Assembly (NCBI RefSeq): GCF_030730945.1
Contig: NZ_JAVAMS010000002.1
Location: 930,001 to 994,000, forward strand
Reading direction: 5' to 3'
DNA length: 64,000 bases
From: Aurantiacibacter poecillastricola
GTDB lineage: Bacteria > Pseudomonadota > Alphaproteobacteria > Sphingomonadales > Sphingomonadaceae
The notes below the pieces were generated by a model. It did no database searches and was not told the origin of the DNA. It worked only from the letters and a program-made list of their open reading frames with translations. Both the position numbers and the translations under genes were made by a program. Of this stretch, positions 1-7,329 are shown piece after piece (the stretch's first letter is position 1; the number at the start of each line of letters is the position of its first letter).

Positions 1-196
1 GGAACAGCTCTTCCGTGCTGGTGACGAGGAAGCCCTTGTCGTCCACCTCGGTCTGCAGCGCGTTGAAATAGTCGGCATCCGGCTGCTTGACCTCGCCGCC
101 ACGGGCGGTGGGCGCATCGGCCAGCATCGGGTTTTCGGAATCCTTCACCTGGTCCTGAAAAGGCGGGTAAAGGGCGGGTTCGTCGCGAGTGCTCAT
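1..196 (-). CDS. nuoB: NADH-quinone oxidoreductase subunit B (N-terminal part; 3' end outside the window)
   Basis: Only the first 65 codons are present, because the gene runs off the left edge. NuoB is the peripheral-arm subunit of complex I that carries cluster N2 next to the quinone site. What can be seen is a variable N-terminal extension followed by the conserved stretch DKGFLVTSTEELF, which in NuoB immediately precedes the Cys-containing core; the core itself is cut off. The start ATG overlaps the nuoA stop in ATGA (193-196), so the two are translationally coupled in the usual nuoA-nuoB order, and the rest of the nuo operon should continue to the left. The identification rests on that motif plus the gene order. 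I am confident of the family, but nothing can be said about the cluster ligands from this fragment. Confidence 0.93.
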   Translation of the reverse strand, partial: MSTRDEPALYPPFQDQVKDSENPMLADAPTARGGEVKQPDADYFNALQTEVDDKGFLVTSTEELF

Positions 197-567
197 TGCC
201 AGTCCAGAGCTCCCTTCTTCCATTCGTAAGCAAGGCCGATGGCGAGGATGGCGAGGAAGATCATCATGCCGATCCAGCCCGCCCATCCGGTAAGGTCCAG
301 GCTGACCGCCCAGGGGAACAGGAACGCGGCTTCGAGGTCGAACAGCAGGAAGCTGATAGCCACCAGGTAGAACTTGACGTCGAACTGGCTGCGCGGATCC
401 TCGAACGCAGGGAAGCCGCACTCGTATTCCGTCAGCTTTTCCGCCTGCGGATTGTGCGCACCGGTGAGACGCGAGACGCCCATCGGCAGGAAAACAAACG
501 CTGCGGACAGCACCGCCGCGATGGCGAGGAAGAGCAGAATCGGGAAGTATTGGCTGAGATCGACCAC
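193..567 (-). CDS. nuoA: NADH-quinone oxidoreductase subunit A
   Basis: Small membrane subunit of respiratory complex I, located where the peripheral and membrane arms join. Three hydrophobic helices are visible, one near the N-terminus and two in the C-terminal half. The family signatures YECGFPAFEDPRSQFDVKFY and LFDLEAAFLFPW are intact. I chose a GTG start that gives 124 residues beginning VVDLSQYFP, because relatives begin at this point. An upstream in-frame GTG at 603 would add 12 polar residues (MRLRNPQQSESV) and is preceded by a weak GGGCGGG, so the start is the least certain part. The gene is first in the complex I operon and overlaps nuoB by four bases. No clear promoter is visible in the short gap upstream. 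Confidence 0.92.
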   Translation of the reverse strand: MVDLSQYFPILLFLAIAAVLSAAFVFLPMGVSRLTGAHNPQAEKLTEYECGFPAFEDPRSQFDVKFYLVAISFLLFDLEAAFLFPWAVSLDLTGWAGWIGMMIFLAILAIGLAYEWKKGALDWQ

Positions 568-653
568 GACGGACTCGGATTGCTGAGGGTTTCGCAGGCG
601 CACCTAAGCAATGCCCGCCCATCATGCAAGGCAGTCGGAAGCCCTATGGACCG

Positions 654-1931
654 CTAATCCGTGGGATTCTTTGCAAGTTCGAGACGCCGGATGTGCGTCT
701 CGCGCGATTGCGCACCCTCCCTTGCCCTACCGCCCTCTTCGTAGAGGTCCCAGCTGCCATTGCCGATATAATACAGCGCGCCATCGCGAATGCTGCCGCC
801 CAGCGGTTCCGTCCATTCCGGATTGGAGCGCTCGAGCACGCGCATGGCCGTGATACGATTCCCTTCGTCCGACAGGCGCAAGGCGATGATGCGCATGGGG
901 CTGATGCCATTCTGCACAGCGATCAACTCGCCCTCATGCAGCCAGAGACCATCTATTCCATCCAGCAGGACGGGAACCTCCGTGCCGAGGCGGGAAACTG
1001 TGCCGGTCGCGGTATCGACGATGGCGATGCCGTAGCGATAGTCGCTGATATAGAGCCGCGACGCGTCTTCGGCGGGCGCGATACCCTGTGGCGAGCGAAG
1101 CGTCCCGGGCGCGACGAGGGTGGTGATCGTTCCATCGGGTGCGGTAAGGCGATACACTCCGCCTCCCGACGGATCGCTTGCATATACCGCCCCGTCGGCA
1201 CCAACCGCGATGTCGGAAAGGTTCGCGCCTTCGGGCGCCAGCAAATGTCGCTCCCCATCCTCTCCCTGGATCAGTCCGCTGAAAACTTCGGTCCCCTCCG
1301 GCACCATTCCCAGGTTGCCCGAAGCCATCCAGATCGAGCGCGCCGATCCTGGATGGCCCGGATCCTGCGCCAGACCGCTCACGTTGCCGAGGTCCGGGCG
1401 GGAATGGAATTCCCATGCGCCATCCTTGCCAAGCCACCGTCCACGCAGGATCACGTCCGTTACCATGTACCTTCCGTCGTCCAGTGAGAGCACGCTCTCG
1501 GGCAGGCGCGCTTCACGCGGCAGGGTCGCGACAACCGTGCTCGCTACCAGCGGGGCTGGATCCTCGGCGAAGGCCTGCAGCACCTGCGCGGCCTTTTCAC
1601 CGTCGAACAGGTCCGCAATCTGTCCTTCCGCTCCGCTAGAAAACTGATACCCGCGCCGGACCAGCCACATGACCTGGTCGAAGACCCCGTCCGCATCACC
1701 CTCGCCGAAATACACATTGAGCAGACGCAGGCGGACCGAAGCGGAATTGGGAAAGTCCCGCGCCAGCGCCTCCAGTCCGGCGGCGTCCGCAATCTGCCCG
1801 GTCTCGGCTTCCACCGCACGCCACGGCTCCAGCATTGGCGCCCTCACAGCGGTTTGCAGCGGCACCGCCGGTGAGGAACATGCGGGCGCTACAATCACTA
1901 TTCCCACGACGGCGGCGCATTTGCCAAACAT
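654..1931 (-). CDS. Exported NHL/SMP-30-like beta-propeller protein, function unknown
   Basis: A 425-residue protein with a hydrophobic N-terminus ending in a lipobox-like APAC (Cys18), so it is probably secreted and possibly lipid-anchored. The lipobox is imperfect, and cleavage by signal peptidase I is possible. Residues about 50-150 look helical and TPR-like. The C-terminal half has repeated short strands of the NHL/SMP-30 propeller type, such as LSDIAVGADGAVYASDPSGG, SPQGIAPAEDASRLYISDY and LDGIDGLWLHEGELIAVQNG. I chose the ATG at 1931 because it has GGGCGAGG upstream and opens directly into the signal peptide; longer versions would overlap the divergent thiolase promoter region. It is not obviously part of the nuo operon, although both run the same way with a 50-base gap. 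I do not recognise a specific function. Confidence 0.75.
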   Translation of the reverse strand: MFGKCAAVVGIVIVAPACSSPAVPLQTAVRAPMLEPWRAVEAETGQIADAAGLEALARDFPNSASVRLRLLNVYFGEGDADGVFDQVMWLVRRGYQFSSGAEGQIADLFDGEKAAQVLQAFAEDPAPLVASTVVATLPREARLPESVLSLDDGRYMVTDVILRGRWLGKDGAWEFHSRPDLGNVSGLAQDPGHPGSARSIWMASGNLGMVPEGTEVFSGLIQGEDGERHLLAPEGANLSDIAVGADGAVYASDPSGGGVYRLTAPDGTITTLVAPGTLRSPQGIAPAEDASRLYISDYRYGIAIVDTATGTVSRLGTEVPVLLDGIDGLWLHEGELIAVQNGISPMRIIALRLSDEGNRITAMRVLERSNPEWTEPLGGSIRDGALYYIGNGSWDLYEEGGRAREGAQSRETHIRRLELAKNPTD

Positions 1932-1995
1932 GTTGCCTCGCCCTAGATAGCGCTTGAAATTTCGCAGTTGCACAAAAGCAGGACGAAGAACCATC

Positions 1996-3192
1996 ATGGC
2001 CACTTTCAACGAATCCGATCCGATTGTCATCCTTTCCTACGCGCGCACGCCGATGGGCTCGATGCAGGGCGCGCTGGCCGATGTCTCGGCGACCGATCTA
2101 GGCGCTACCGCAGTGAAGGCCGCGATGGAGCGTTCGGGCGTCGCGGGCGAGGATGTGGATCGCATCTACATGGGCTGCGTGCTGCCCGCCGGCCTCGGCC
2201 AGGCCCCTGCCCGCCAGGTCGCGGTGAAGTCCGGCCTGCCGCTCTCCGCGCAGGCCACCACGGTTAACAAGGTGTGCGGCAGTGGCATGCAAACCGTTAT
2301 CATGGGCGCAGAAGCGCTCGCCACCGGCTCTGTGGATTACATCGTCGCGGGCGGGATGGAGAGCATGACCAATGCGCCCTACCTCCTGAAGAAGCATCGC
2401 AGCGGCGCGCGCCTTGGCCATGATACGGCATATGACCACATGTTCCTCGACGGGCTGGAAGACGCCTACGAGGAGGGCCGCGCAATGGGCACCTTTGCGC
2501 AGGACATGGCCGACAAGTACCAGCTGACGCGCGAGGAGATGGACGAGTATTCGATCGCTTCCCTCGACCGGGCCAACAGGGCCATCGAAAGCGGCGCCTT
2601 CGCCGATGAGGTGGTGCCGGTAACCTATTCGAGCCGCAAGGGCGAAGTAACGGTGGACACCGACGAAGCGCCCTCGAAGGGCCGCCCCGACAAGATCCCC
2701 ACGCTGCGCCCTGCCTTTGCCAAGGATGGCACCATCACCGCGGCGACCTCGTCCTCGATTTCGGACGGGGCGGCTGCCGTCGTGCTGTCGCGCAAGAGTG
2801 TTGCCGAGGCCAGGGGCCTGACGCCCGTCGCTACCATACATGGCCTCACGGCGCACGCGCAGGCGCCCGAGGAATTCACCATCGCCCCTGTCGGCGCGAT
2901 CGAAAAGCTGCTGAAGCAGACCGGCTGGAGCGTCGACGACGTGGACCTGTGGGAAGTGAACGAGGCATTTGCCTGCGTCGCCATGTTCGCCATGCGCGAC
3001 ATCGGTATCCCGCATGACAAGATCAATGTGAACGGCGGCGGCACGGCGCTTGGCCATCCAATCGGCGCCAGCGGCACGCGCATCATCGTGACACTGCTCA
3101 ACGCCCTCAGGCAGCAAGGCAAGAAGCGTGGCATCGCCAGCCTTTGCATCGGCGGGGGCGAGGCGACGGCAGTCGCTGTCGAGCTTTCCTGA
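1996..3192 (+). CDS. Acetyl-CoA C-acetyltransferase (thiolase)
   Basis: A 398-residue thiolase, catalysing reversible Claisen condensation or thiolysis of acyl-CoA in the cytoplasm. All catalytic elements are present: the nucleophile Cys94 in VNKVCGSGMQ, the NEAFA motif, the histidine in GGGTALGHPIGASGTR, and the second cysteine in CIGGGEA near the C-terminus. Length is normal for the family. The start ATG has AGGACGAAG upstream; an earlier in-frame ATG at 1954 would add 14 atypical residues. No beta-oxidation or polyhydroxyalkanoate partner is adjacent, so whether it works biosynthetically (acetoacetyl-CoA formation) or in degradation cannot be decided from context. It is transcribed divergently from the propeller protein, with a short shared promoter gap of about 64 bases. 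Confidence 0.93.
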   Translation: MATFNESDPIVILSYARTPMGSMQGALADVSATDLGATAVKAAMERSGVAGEDVDRIYMGCVLPAGLGQAPARQVAVKSGLPLSAQATTVNKVCGSGMQTVIMGAEALATGSVDYIVAGGMESMTNAPYLLKKHRSGARLGHDTAYDHMFLDGLEDAYEEGRAMGTFAQDMADKYQLTREEMDEYSIASLDRANRAIESGAFADEVVPVTYSSRKGEVTVDTDEAPSKGRPDKIPTLRPAFAKDGTITAATSSSISDGAAAVVLSRKSVAEARGLTPVATIHGLTAHAQAPEEFTIAPVGAIEKLLKQTGWSVDDVDLWEVNEAFACVAMFAMRDIGIPHDKINVNGGGTALGHPIGASGTRIIVTLLNALRQQGKKRGIASLCIGGGEATAVAVELS

Positions 3193-3291
3193 TTCGTGCC
3201 CTGCCAGGGTCTGGCCTTGCAGTCCGCCCTTGGCATTGGCGGTTGCCCTGTTACAGATGTTCGCCAAATGGATAGGGAGGAGACCGCCATC

Positions 3292-3735
3292 ATGAAAAAG
3301 CTCATCGCAATCAGTGCTGCCCTTGCTCTCGCCGCCTGCAACGGCGCGGAAACAAACGAGACCGAGGTGGAAAGTGACACCGCTGCCGATGTCGCCGCCA
3401 CGGAAGACGATTCCATCCTCGAAGGGGATGCACCCGGTTTCGAGGCAGTGGCGCCGGGCACCTACCAGGTCACCCGCGCGGGCGATCAGGTCGACTATAT
3501 CGAGATCCACCCCGGCATGACCTTCAGCCGCGTCGACGCCGATGGCGAAGCGACGGGCGGCGTCATCTTCATGAAGGACGGCATGACCTGCTTCCTCGTC
3601 GAAGGCGCGGAACAGGAGGACTGCTTCACCGATGGGCCCACCCAGGCGGATGGCAGCATGGAAACCACGTCCGAAGCTGGCGATATTTCCACTGTCATGC
3701 CCGTCGAGGGATCACTCGAAGATCATGTCGGGTAA
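3292..3735 (+). CDS. Small acidic lipoprotein (first of a tandem pair)
   Basis: A 147-residue predicted lipoprotein. It begins MKKLIAISAALALAACNG with a clean lipobox LAAC (Cys16), then an Asp/Glu/Ala/Thr-rich linker to about residue 45, then a compact beta-type domain containing GTYQVTRAGDQVDYIEI and a Cys pair in GMTCFLVEGAEQEDC. A strong ribosome site, AGGGAGGAG, lies eight bases before the ATG and fixes the start. The next gene has the same architecture: an identical signal-peptide pattern, a GTY strand start, and a late C-x(5-8)-EDC pair. The two therefore look like products of a tandem duplication that have diverged. Function unknown; the location should be the periplasmic face of a membrane. 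Confidence 0.8.
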   Translation: MKKLIAISAALALAACNGAETNETEVESDTAADVAATEDDSILEGDAPGFEAVAPGTYQVTRAGDQVDYIEIHPGMTFSRVDADGEATGGVIFMKDGMTCFLVEGAEQEDCFTDGPTQADGSMETTSEAGDISTVMPVEGSLEDHVG

Positions 3736-3778
3736 TCGCCCGGCACATCACAACCCACTCACCACAGGGAAACAGACC

Positions 3779-4156
3779 ATGAAGAAGATTATCGCAGTTG
3801 CCGCCGCTCTCAGCCTTGCCGCATGTGGCGGCAATGCCGACGAGGCAGGCGAGGAAGTCGCGGAAGACAGCGCCGCCGCCGAAGTCATCCCCAGCACCAG
3901 CGCCGGCACCTACACCTCCACCACCGAAGACGGCACCGAGGTTGCGGTCATGCTTAACGCCGATGGCACCTACGCCGTGACGCAGGGCGGAGAGCAGGTG
4001 GAGAGCGGCACCTGGGAAGACAACATCCGCGGCACCTGCCTCACGGCCGAAGGTGGCGATGGCGAGGATTGCTGGAACATCCAGCCCGGCGAAGCCGGCA
4101 TGATGGACGTTACCGATTCCACCGGCGAAACCATGAGCTACAGCTTCGAAGGCTAA
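3779..4156 (+). CDS. Small acidic lipoprotein (second of a tandem pair)
   Basis: A 125-residue predicted lipoprotein with signal MKKIIAVAAALSLAACGG (lipobox LAAC, Cys16), an acidic low-complexity linker, and a domain with AGTYTSTTEDGTEVAVML, GTYAVTQGG and a GTCLTAEGGDGEDC cysteine pair. It follows the first lipoprotein by 43 bases, has its own AGGGA ribosome site, and ends just before a strong terminator, so the two probably form a bicistronic unit. The resemblance to the upstream gene covers the signal, the linker type, the GTY strand and the paired cysteines. I cannot assign a function. The repeated GTW/GTY strands suggest a small beta-barrel or sandwich. Confidence 0.8.
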   Translation: MKKIIAVAAALSLAACGGNADEAGEEVAEDSAAAEVIPSTSAGTYTSTTEDGTEVAVMLNADGTYAVTQGGEQVESGTWEDNIRGTCLTAEGGDGEDCWNIQPGEAGMMDVTDSTGETMSYSFEG

Positions 4157-4171
4157 GCCTTTCGTCGGTCA

Positions 4172-4213
4172 GGAAAGGGCGGCGCGTCGCGGTTGCGGCG
4201 GCCGCCTTTTTCG
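4172..4213 (+). terminator. Rho-independent terminator after the lipoprotein pair
   Basis: The arms AAAGGGCGGC and GCCGCCTTTTT pair around a GC-rich loop and end in a T run on the plus strand. It lies between the second lipoprotein and the convergent SH3 gene. Confidence 0.75.
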
Positions 4214-4229
4214 TGCCCGACACCTAGCC

Positions 4230-4700
4230 TCAGGGCTCGCCCGGGCCCCACAGGCGCCGTTCCTCAACCCAGCCAATGTGGCCCTCGACATCGAACTCGC
4301 ACCAGCCTTCGGAACAATCGCCCAGAACGCCAACGACGCCGGGCTCCACCGTCCAGCGCAAGTCCGCCGCATCCGAGGGTTCGGCCCGCATGTCGGCCAG
4401 TCCCTCGCCTGTCACGATAGCGGTTCGCGACGCGCTGAGCAGGCTGGATGAGATCCAGCCCATCGTGCCGTCCGGCTCCTCCACATAGCGCCAGCCCGGC
4501 ATCAGGCGAACCACGCGAACCGGCAGGCCCTTCCGGCGATATACCCACTTGATCGGAAACTGCGCACCCGCCCCCACCCGCATGTAGACCTCTTCAGCAG
4601 AGATGCTGGCCCAGTAGGGAAGCTCGCGATCCTGTGCGGTTGCTGGGACTGACAGGGCAAGGGCGACACCAAGCAGGACGAGTCGAATGAGACTTTGCAT
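4230..4700 (-). CDS. Exported protein with two bacterial SH3-like domains
   Basis: A 156-residue protein with a cleavable signal peptide (about residues 1-22, ending in ATAQD). Two SH3b-type units follow. The first (about 28-90) has VYMRVGAGAQFPIKWVY, then GWRYVEEPDGTMGWISSSLL. The second (about 95-152) has ADMRAEPSDAADLRWTVEPG, a CSEGWCEF Cys pair, and GHIGWVEERRLWG. The repeated GWI/GWV endings mark each unit. Such proteins are usually periplasmic and thought to bind peptidoglycan or peptides; no catalytic domain is attached here. It is convergent with the lipoprotein pair and divergent from amt. Function beyond envelope binding is inference. Confidence 0.85.
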   Translation of the reverse strand: MQSLIRLVLLGVALALSVPATAQDRELPYWASISAEEVYMRVGAGAQFPIKWVYRRKGLPVRVVRLMPGWRYVEEPDGTMGWISSSLLSASRTAIVTGEGLADMRAEPSDAADLRWTVEPGVVGVLGDCSEGWCEFDVEGHIGWVEERRLWGPGEP

Positions 4701-4751
4701 GGCCCCGAATTAGCCGCTGGGCCCGCCCTCTCGCAACCGGCAAGAGAGGAC

Positions 4752-4780
4752 TTGCCCATCTGGAATACTCTGTCCTAACA
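4752..4780 (+). promoter_or_regulatory. Candidate sigma70-type promoter for amt
   Basis: TTGCCC (4752-4757) and CTAACA (4775-4780) are separated by 17 bases, which puts a start point about 45 bases before the amt ATG. The match is moderate. I saw no convincing sigma54 (GG/GC) site here. Confidence 0.3.
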
Positions 4781-4830
4781 GGCGCTCGACACGCAATCTC
4801 GCCACGAGAGCGGGACGGAGGGGAATTCAC

Positions 4831-6132
4831 ATGCTTCGCACCATTTCGACTGCGGCGATCCTCGCCGTGACGCCCTCGCTTGTGCGGGCACAGGATTTCA
4901 CCACCGCCGCGACGAATGATTCCGGCGATACCGCGTGGATCCTTACGGCAACGGCACTGGTACTGCTGATGACACTGCCGGGCCTCGGCCTCTTCTACGG
5001 CGGATTGGTGCGGGCGAAGAACTTCCTTTCGGTACTGGTACAGGTCGCAGCCGTGGCCGGGATCGCTTCCGTCCTGTGGGTGATGGTCGGCTACACCCTC
5101 GCCTTCGGCAATACCGCCGGCGGCTGGATCGGCGATGGCAGCCGTTGGATGATGATCGATCTCGGCAATGTCAGCCCCATCGCCACGACCTTGCCGGAAA
5201 GCACCTTCGCGATGTTCCAGCTCACCTTTGCGGCGATCACGCCCGCGCTGATGGTTGGCGCGTGGGTAGATCGCGCACGCTTTGGCTGGGTGGTGGCCTT
5301 CACCGCAATCTGGGGCTTGCTGGTCTATGCTCCCGTCGCGCATTGGATCTGGGGAGGCGGCTGGCTGGGCGAGCTTGGCGTGCTGGACTTCGCAGGCGGC
5401 ATCGTCGTGCATACCACGGCTGGCGTTTCCGCGTTGGTGGTGGCGCTGCTGCTGGGCAAGCGACAGGGCTTTCCTGGCTCGGCCCTCCTCCCACATGCAC
5501 CGGGAATGACCATGCTGGGCGCCATGCTGCTTTGGGTCGGCTGGTTCGGCTTCAACGGTGGCAGCGCGGTAACGGCGACCGACGATGCCTCGATGGCGAT
5601 CATCAACACCCACACCGCTGCCGCCACCGCCGCCCTCGCATGGGCGCTGATAGAGAAGATCGCATTCGGCAAGGCAACCACAATCGGCTTCGCGACCGGC
5701 GCCATCGCCGGCCTTGCCACGGTGACGCCCGCCGCGGGCTTCATCTCGCCCGGCGCGGCGATCCTGTTTGGCGTGCTGGCTTCGCTGGTCTGCTACTACG
5801 CGATTCAGCTGGTCAAGATGAAGTTGGGGATCGACGATTCACTCGATGTCTTCGCGGTGCATGGCGTAGGCGGCATGCTTGGAACATTGCTGCTCGGAGC
5901 ATTCCTCTCGGCAGACCTCGGAGGCGTGGGTTATGCGGACGGAGTGACGATGACCGGCATGATCGGCACACAGGCGCTCGGTATCGGAGTGGTCGCCATT
6001 TTCTCTGCCATCGTGACGGCCGTTATCGCGATCGGCGTATCGCTGTTCATCCCGATGCGCGTAAGCGAGGATGAAGAGACGCAGGGCCTCGACGTCACCA
6101 GCCATGGAGAGCGTAGCTGGCAGTTCGACTAG
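4831..6132 (+). CDS. amt: Ammonium transporter (Amt family)
   Basis: A 433-residue inner-membrane ammonium channel. An N-terminal signal-like segment (to about residue 20) precedes the 11-helix Amt fold. The two pore histidines are present: His194 in DFAGGIVVHTTAG and His344 in DVFAVHGVGGMLG. The signatures GLGLFYGGLVRAKN, FAAITPALMVGAWVDR and WVGWFGFNGGSA also match. The ribosome site GGAGGGG lies about seven bases upstream. In many bacteria amt is paired with glnK, whose PII protein plugs the channel; no glnK is seen on either side here, so regulation would have to come from a PII protein encoded elsewhere. The short C-terminal tail is acidic. Confidence 0.96.
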   Translation: MLRTISTAAILAVTPSLVRAQDFTTAATNDSGDTAWILTATALVLLMTLPGLGLFYGGLVRAKNFLSVLVQVAAVAGIASVLWVMVGYTLAFGNTAGGWIGDGSRWMMIDLGNVSPIATTLPESTFAMFQLTFAAITPALMVGAWVDRARFGWVVAFTAIWGLLVYAPVAHWIWGGGWLGELGVLDFAGGIVVHTTAGVSALVVALLLGKRQGFPGSALLPHAPGMTMLGAMLLWVGWFGFNGGSAVTATDDASMAIINTHTAAATAALAWALIEKIAFGKATTIGFATGAIAGLATVTPAAGFISPGAAILFGVLASLVCYYAIQLVKMKLGIDDSLDVFAVHGVGGMLGTLLLGAFLSADLGGVGYADGVTMTGMIGTQALGIGVVAIFSAIVTAVIAIGVSLFIPMRVSEDEETQGLDVTSHGERSWQFD

Positions 6133-6185
6133 CCTCACCCGACAGGGCTTGCGCGCCGATACCGTTCGGCTAGTGCCCCCTGCTT

Positions 6186-6614
6186 ATGGATACTTTCGCT
6201 GCCCGGCTGGAAACGCTCGAACACCAATGGATGCGCGCGTGGATGCGCGGTGATCGCAAGCTGATGAAGGAAGTCGCCGCGCGCGATTTCGTGTTCCTGC
6301 TAGGCGGTAGCAAGGCGACTATTCTCGATCGTGCCAGCTGGCTGGAAGCGGCTACCACGCGGCTGCGCTGTCACTCCTACCGGTTGGGTGACATCTATGC
6401 GCGGCGTCACGGGAATGCCGGGTTCTTCGCCTGTCAGATGGAGATCGAGGCTTCGATCGGCGACCACGACTGGAACGGCACCGTGTGGGTGTCCGACATC
6501 TGGCGCAAGTCCCGAATGCGGCAGAGCTGGAAACTGGTGGAACGGGTTGTTTCGCGCCCCGAAAGCGACGACGCACTGGGCCGCGAGCTCGCGACGTACC
6601 AACTCTGGCATTAA
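6186..6614 (+). CDS. NTF2-like (SnoaL/DUF4440-type) protein
   Basis: A 142-residue protein with the order typical of DUF4440/SnoaL-like folds: a long N-terminal helix (LEHQWMRAWMRGDRKLMKEV), the short segment ARDFVFLLGG, and then antiparallel strands ending in WKLVERVVSRPE. These small cone-shaped domains can be enzymes or ligand binders, and no catalytic residue can be named here. There is no clear Shine-Dalgarno sequence, but the start fits the family. It converges with the alpha/beta hydrolase gene, and the two share a single TTAA as both stop codons (6611-6614). Function unknown. Confidence 0.75.
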   Translation: MDTFAARLETLEHQWMRAWMRGDRKLMKEVAARDFVFLLGGSKATILDRASWLEAATTRLRCHSYRLGDIYARRHGNAGFFACQMEIEASIGDHDWNGTVWVSDIWRKSRMRQSWKLVERVVSRPESDDALGRELATYQLWH

Positions 6615-7258
6615 CCGGCGGTCGCAGCCTTCTCGGGGTCGAGTTCCGCCATCTTCGCCAGGATCTTCTCTATACAGGCGGCAGAGGTACCGAGCGTGAA
6701 ATGCTGCGCATCGATCCGCAGTGTCGCGTCGCTCTCGCCTTCCTCGCCGCGGCTGCAATAGGGCGCCACGATACCGTCCCGGGCGGACCATACGGCCAGC
6801 GTCGGCACGGGCGGCTTGGCGGAGACCTGCTCGGCGAAGGGTGGGTTGTCGACCGTGTGGTCGTTGATCGCTTCGTAGAGCTTCCAGGCGCGGTTCGCGT
6901 GACGGTCGCCGGAGAACGGGCTGGCGACGGTCACGACCATGTCGACACGCTCGGGCAGACGATGCGCCAGCACCCGGGCGTAAAGGCCGCCAAGGCTCCA
7001 CCCGATCAGCACGACCTTCTTCCCCGTCTGCCGGTGCAGTTCTTCGAGACGCGCTTCGAGCGTCTTCAGCTTCGCCGCATCGGCACCAAGGTTGATGCCC
7101 TGCCGCCACCCCTCGGGCTGGAAGCCGCGCCGCTTGAGCGTCCGGCGCAGCAGCGTCGTCGAAATATCACCGGTGGTAAGGCCAGGTATGACGATCACCG
7201 CCCTGCCCCTTCCGATACTTGGCCCGCGCTTCGGCAGGCGTAGCGGATTGAGCAGCAC
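6611..7258 (-). CDS. Alpha/beta hydrolase (lipase/esterase-like)
   Basis: At least 215 residues. The nucleophile elbow GWSLGG gives Ser88, and Asp161 (WSARDGIV) and His186 (DAQHFTLG) complete a plausible triad; numbering is from the GTG at 7258. The fold opens with the VIVIPGL strand and oxyanion loop. The start is uncertain. The reading frame stays open upstream without an ATG, and the residues there (KREDPPPLRNTLREGLAVPR) look like genuine protein, so translation may begin closer to or within the end of the upstream gene. It follows the nitronate monooxygenase gene on the same strand and is probably co-transcribed with it. Substrate unknown; the lid region is short. Confidence 0.82.
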   Translation of the reverse strand: MLLNPLRLPKRGPSIGRGRAVIVIPGLTTGDISTTLLRRTLKRRGFQPEGWRQGINLGADAAKLKTLEARLEELHRQTGKKVVLIGWSLGGLYARVLAHRLPERVDMVVTVASPFSGDRHANRAWKLYEAINDHTVDNPPFAEQVSAKPPVPTLAVWSARDGIVAPYCSRGEEGESDATLRIDAQHFTLGTSAACIEKILAKMAELDPEKAATAG

Positions 7259-7329
7259 GCGCGGTACGGCCAGCCCCTCGCGCAGGGTATTGCGCAGAGG
7301 GGGCGGGTCTTCGCGCTTGCCGGTCAGGA

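Noticed and set aside
4701..4830. sigma54 (NtrC-type) promoter before amt
   Set aside because: No GG-N10-GC element with the expected flanks was found; only a moderate sigma70-like match.
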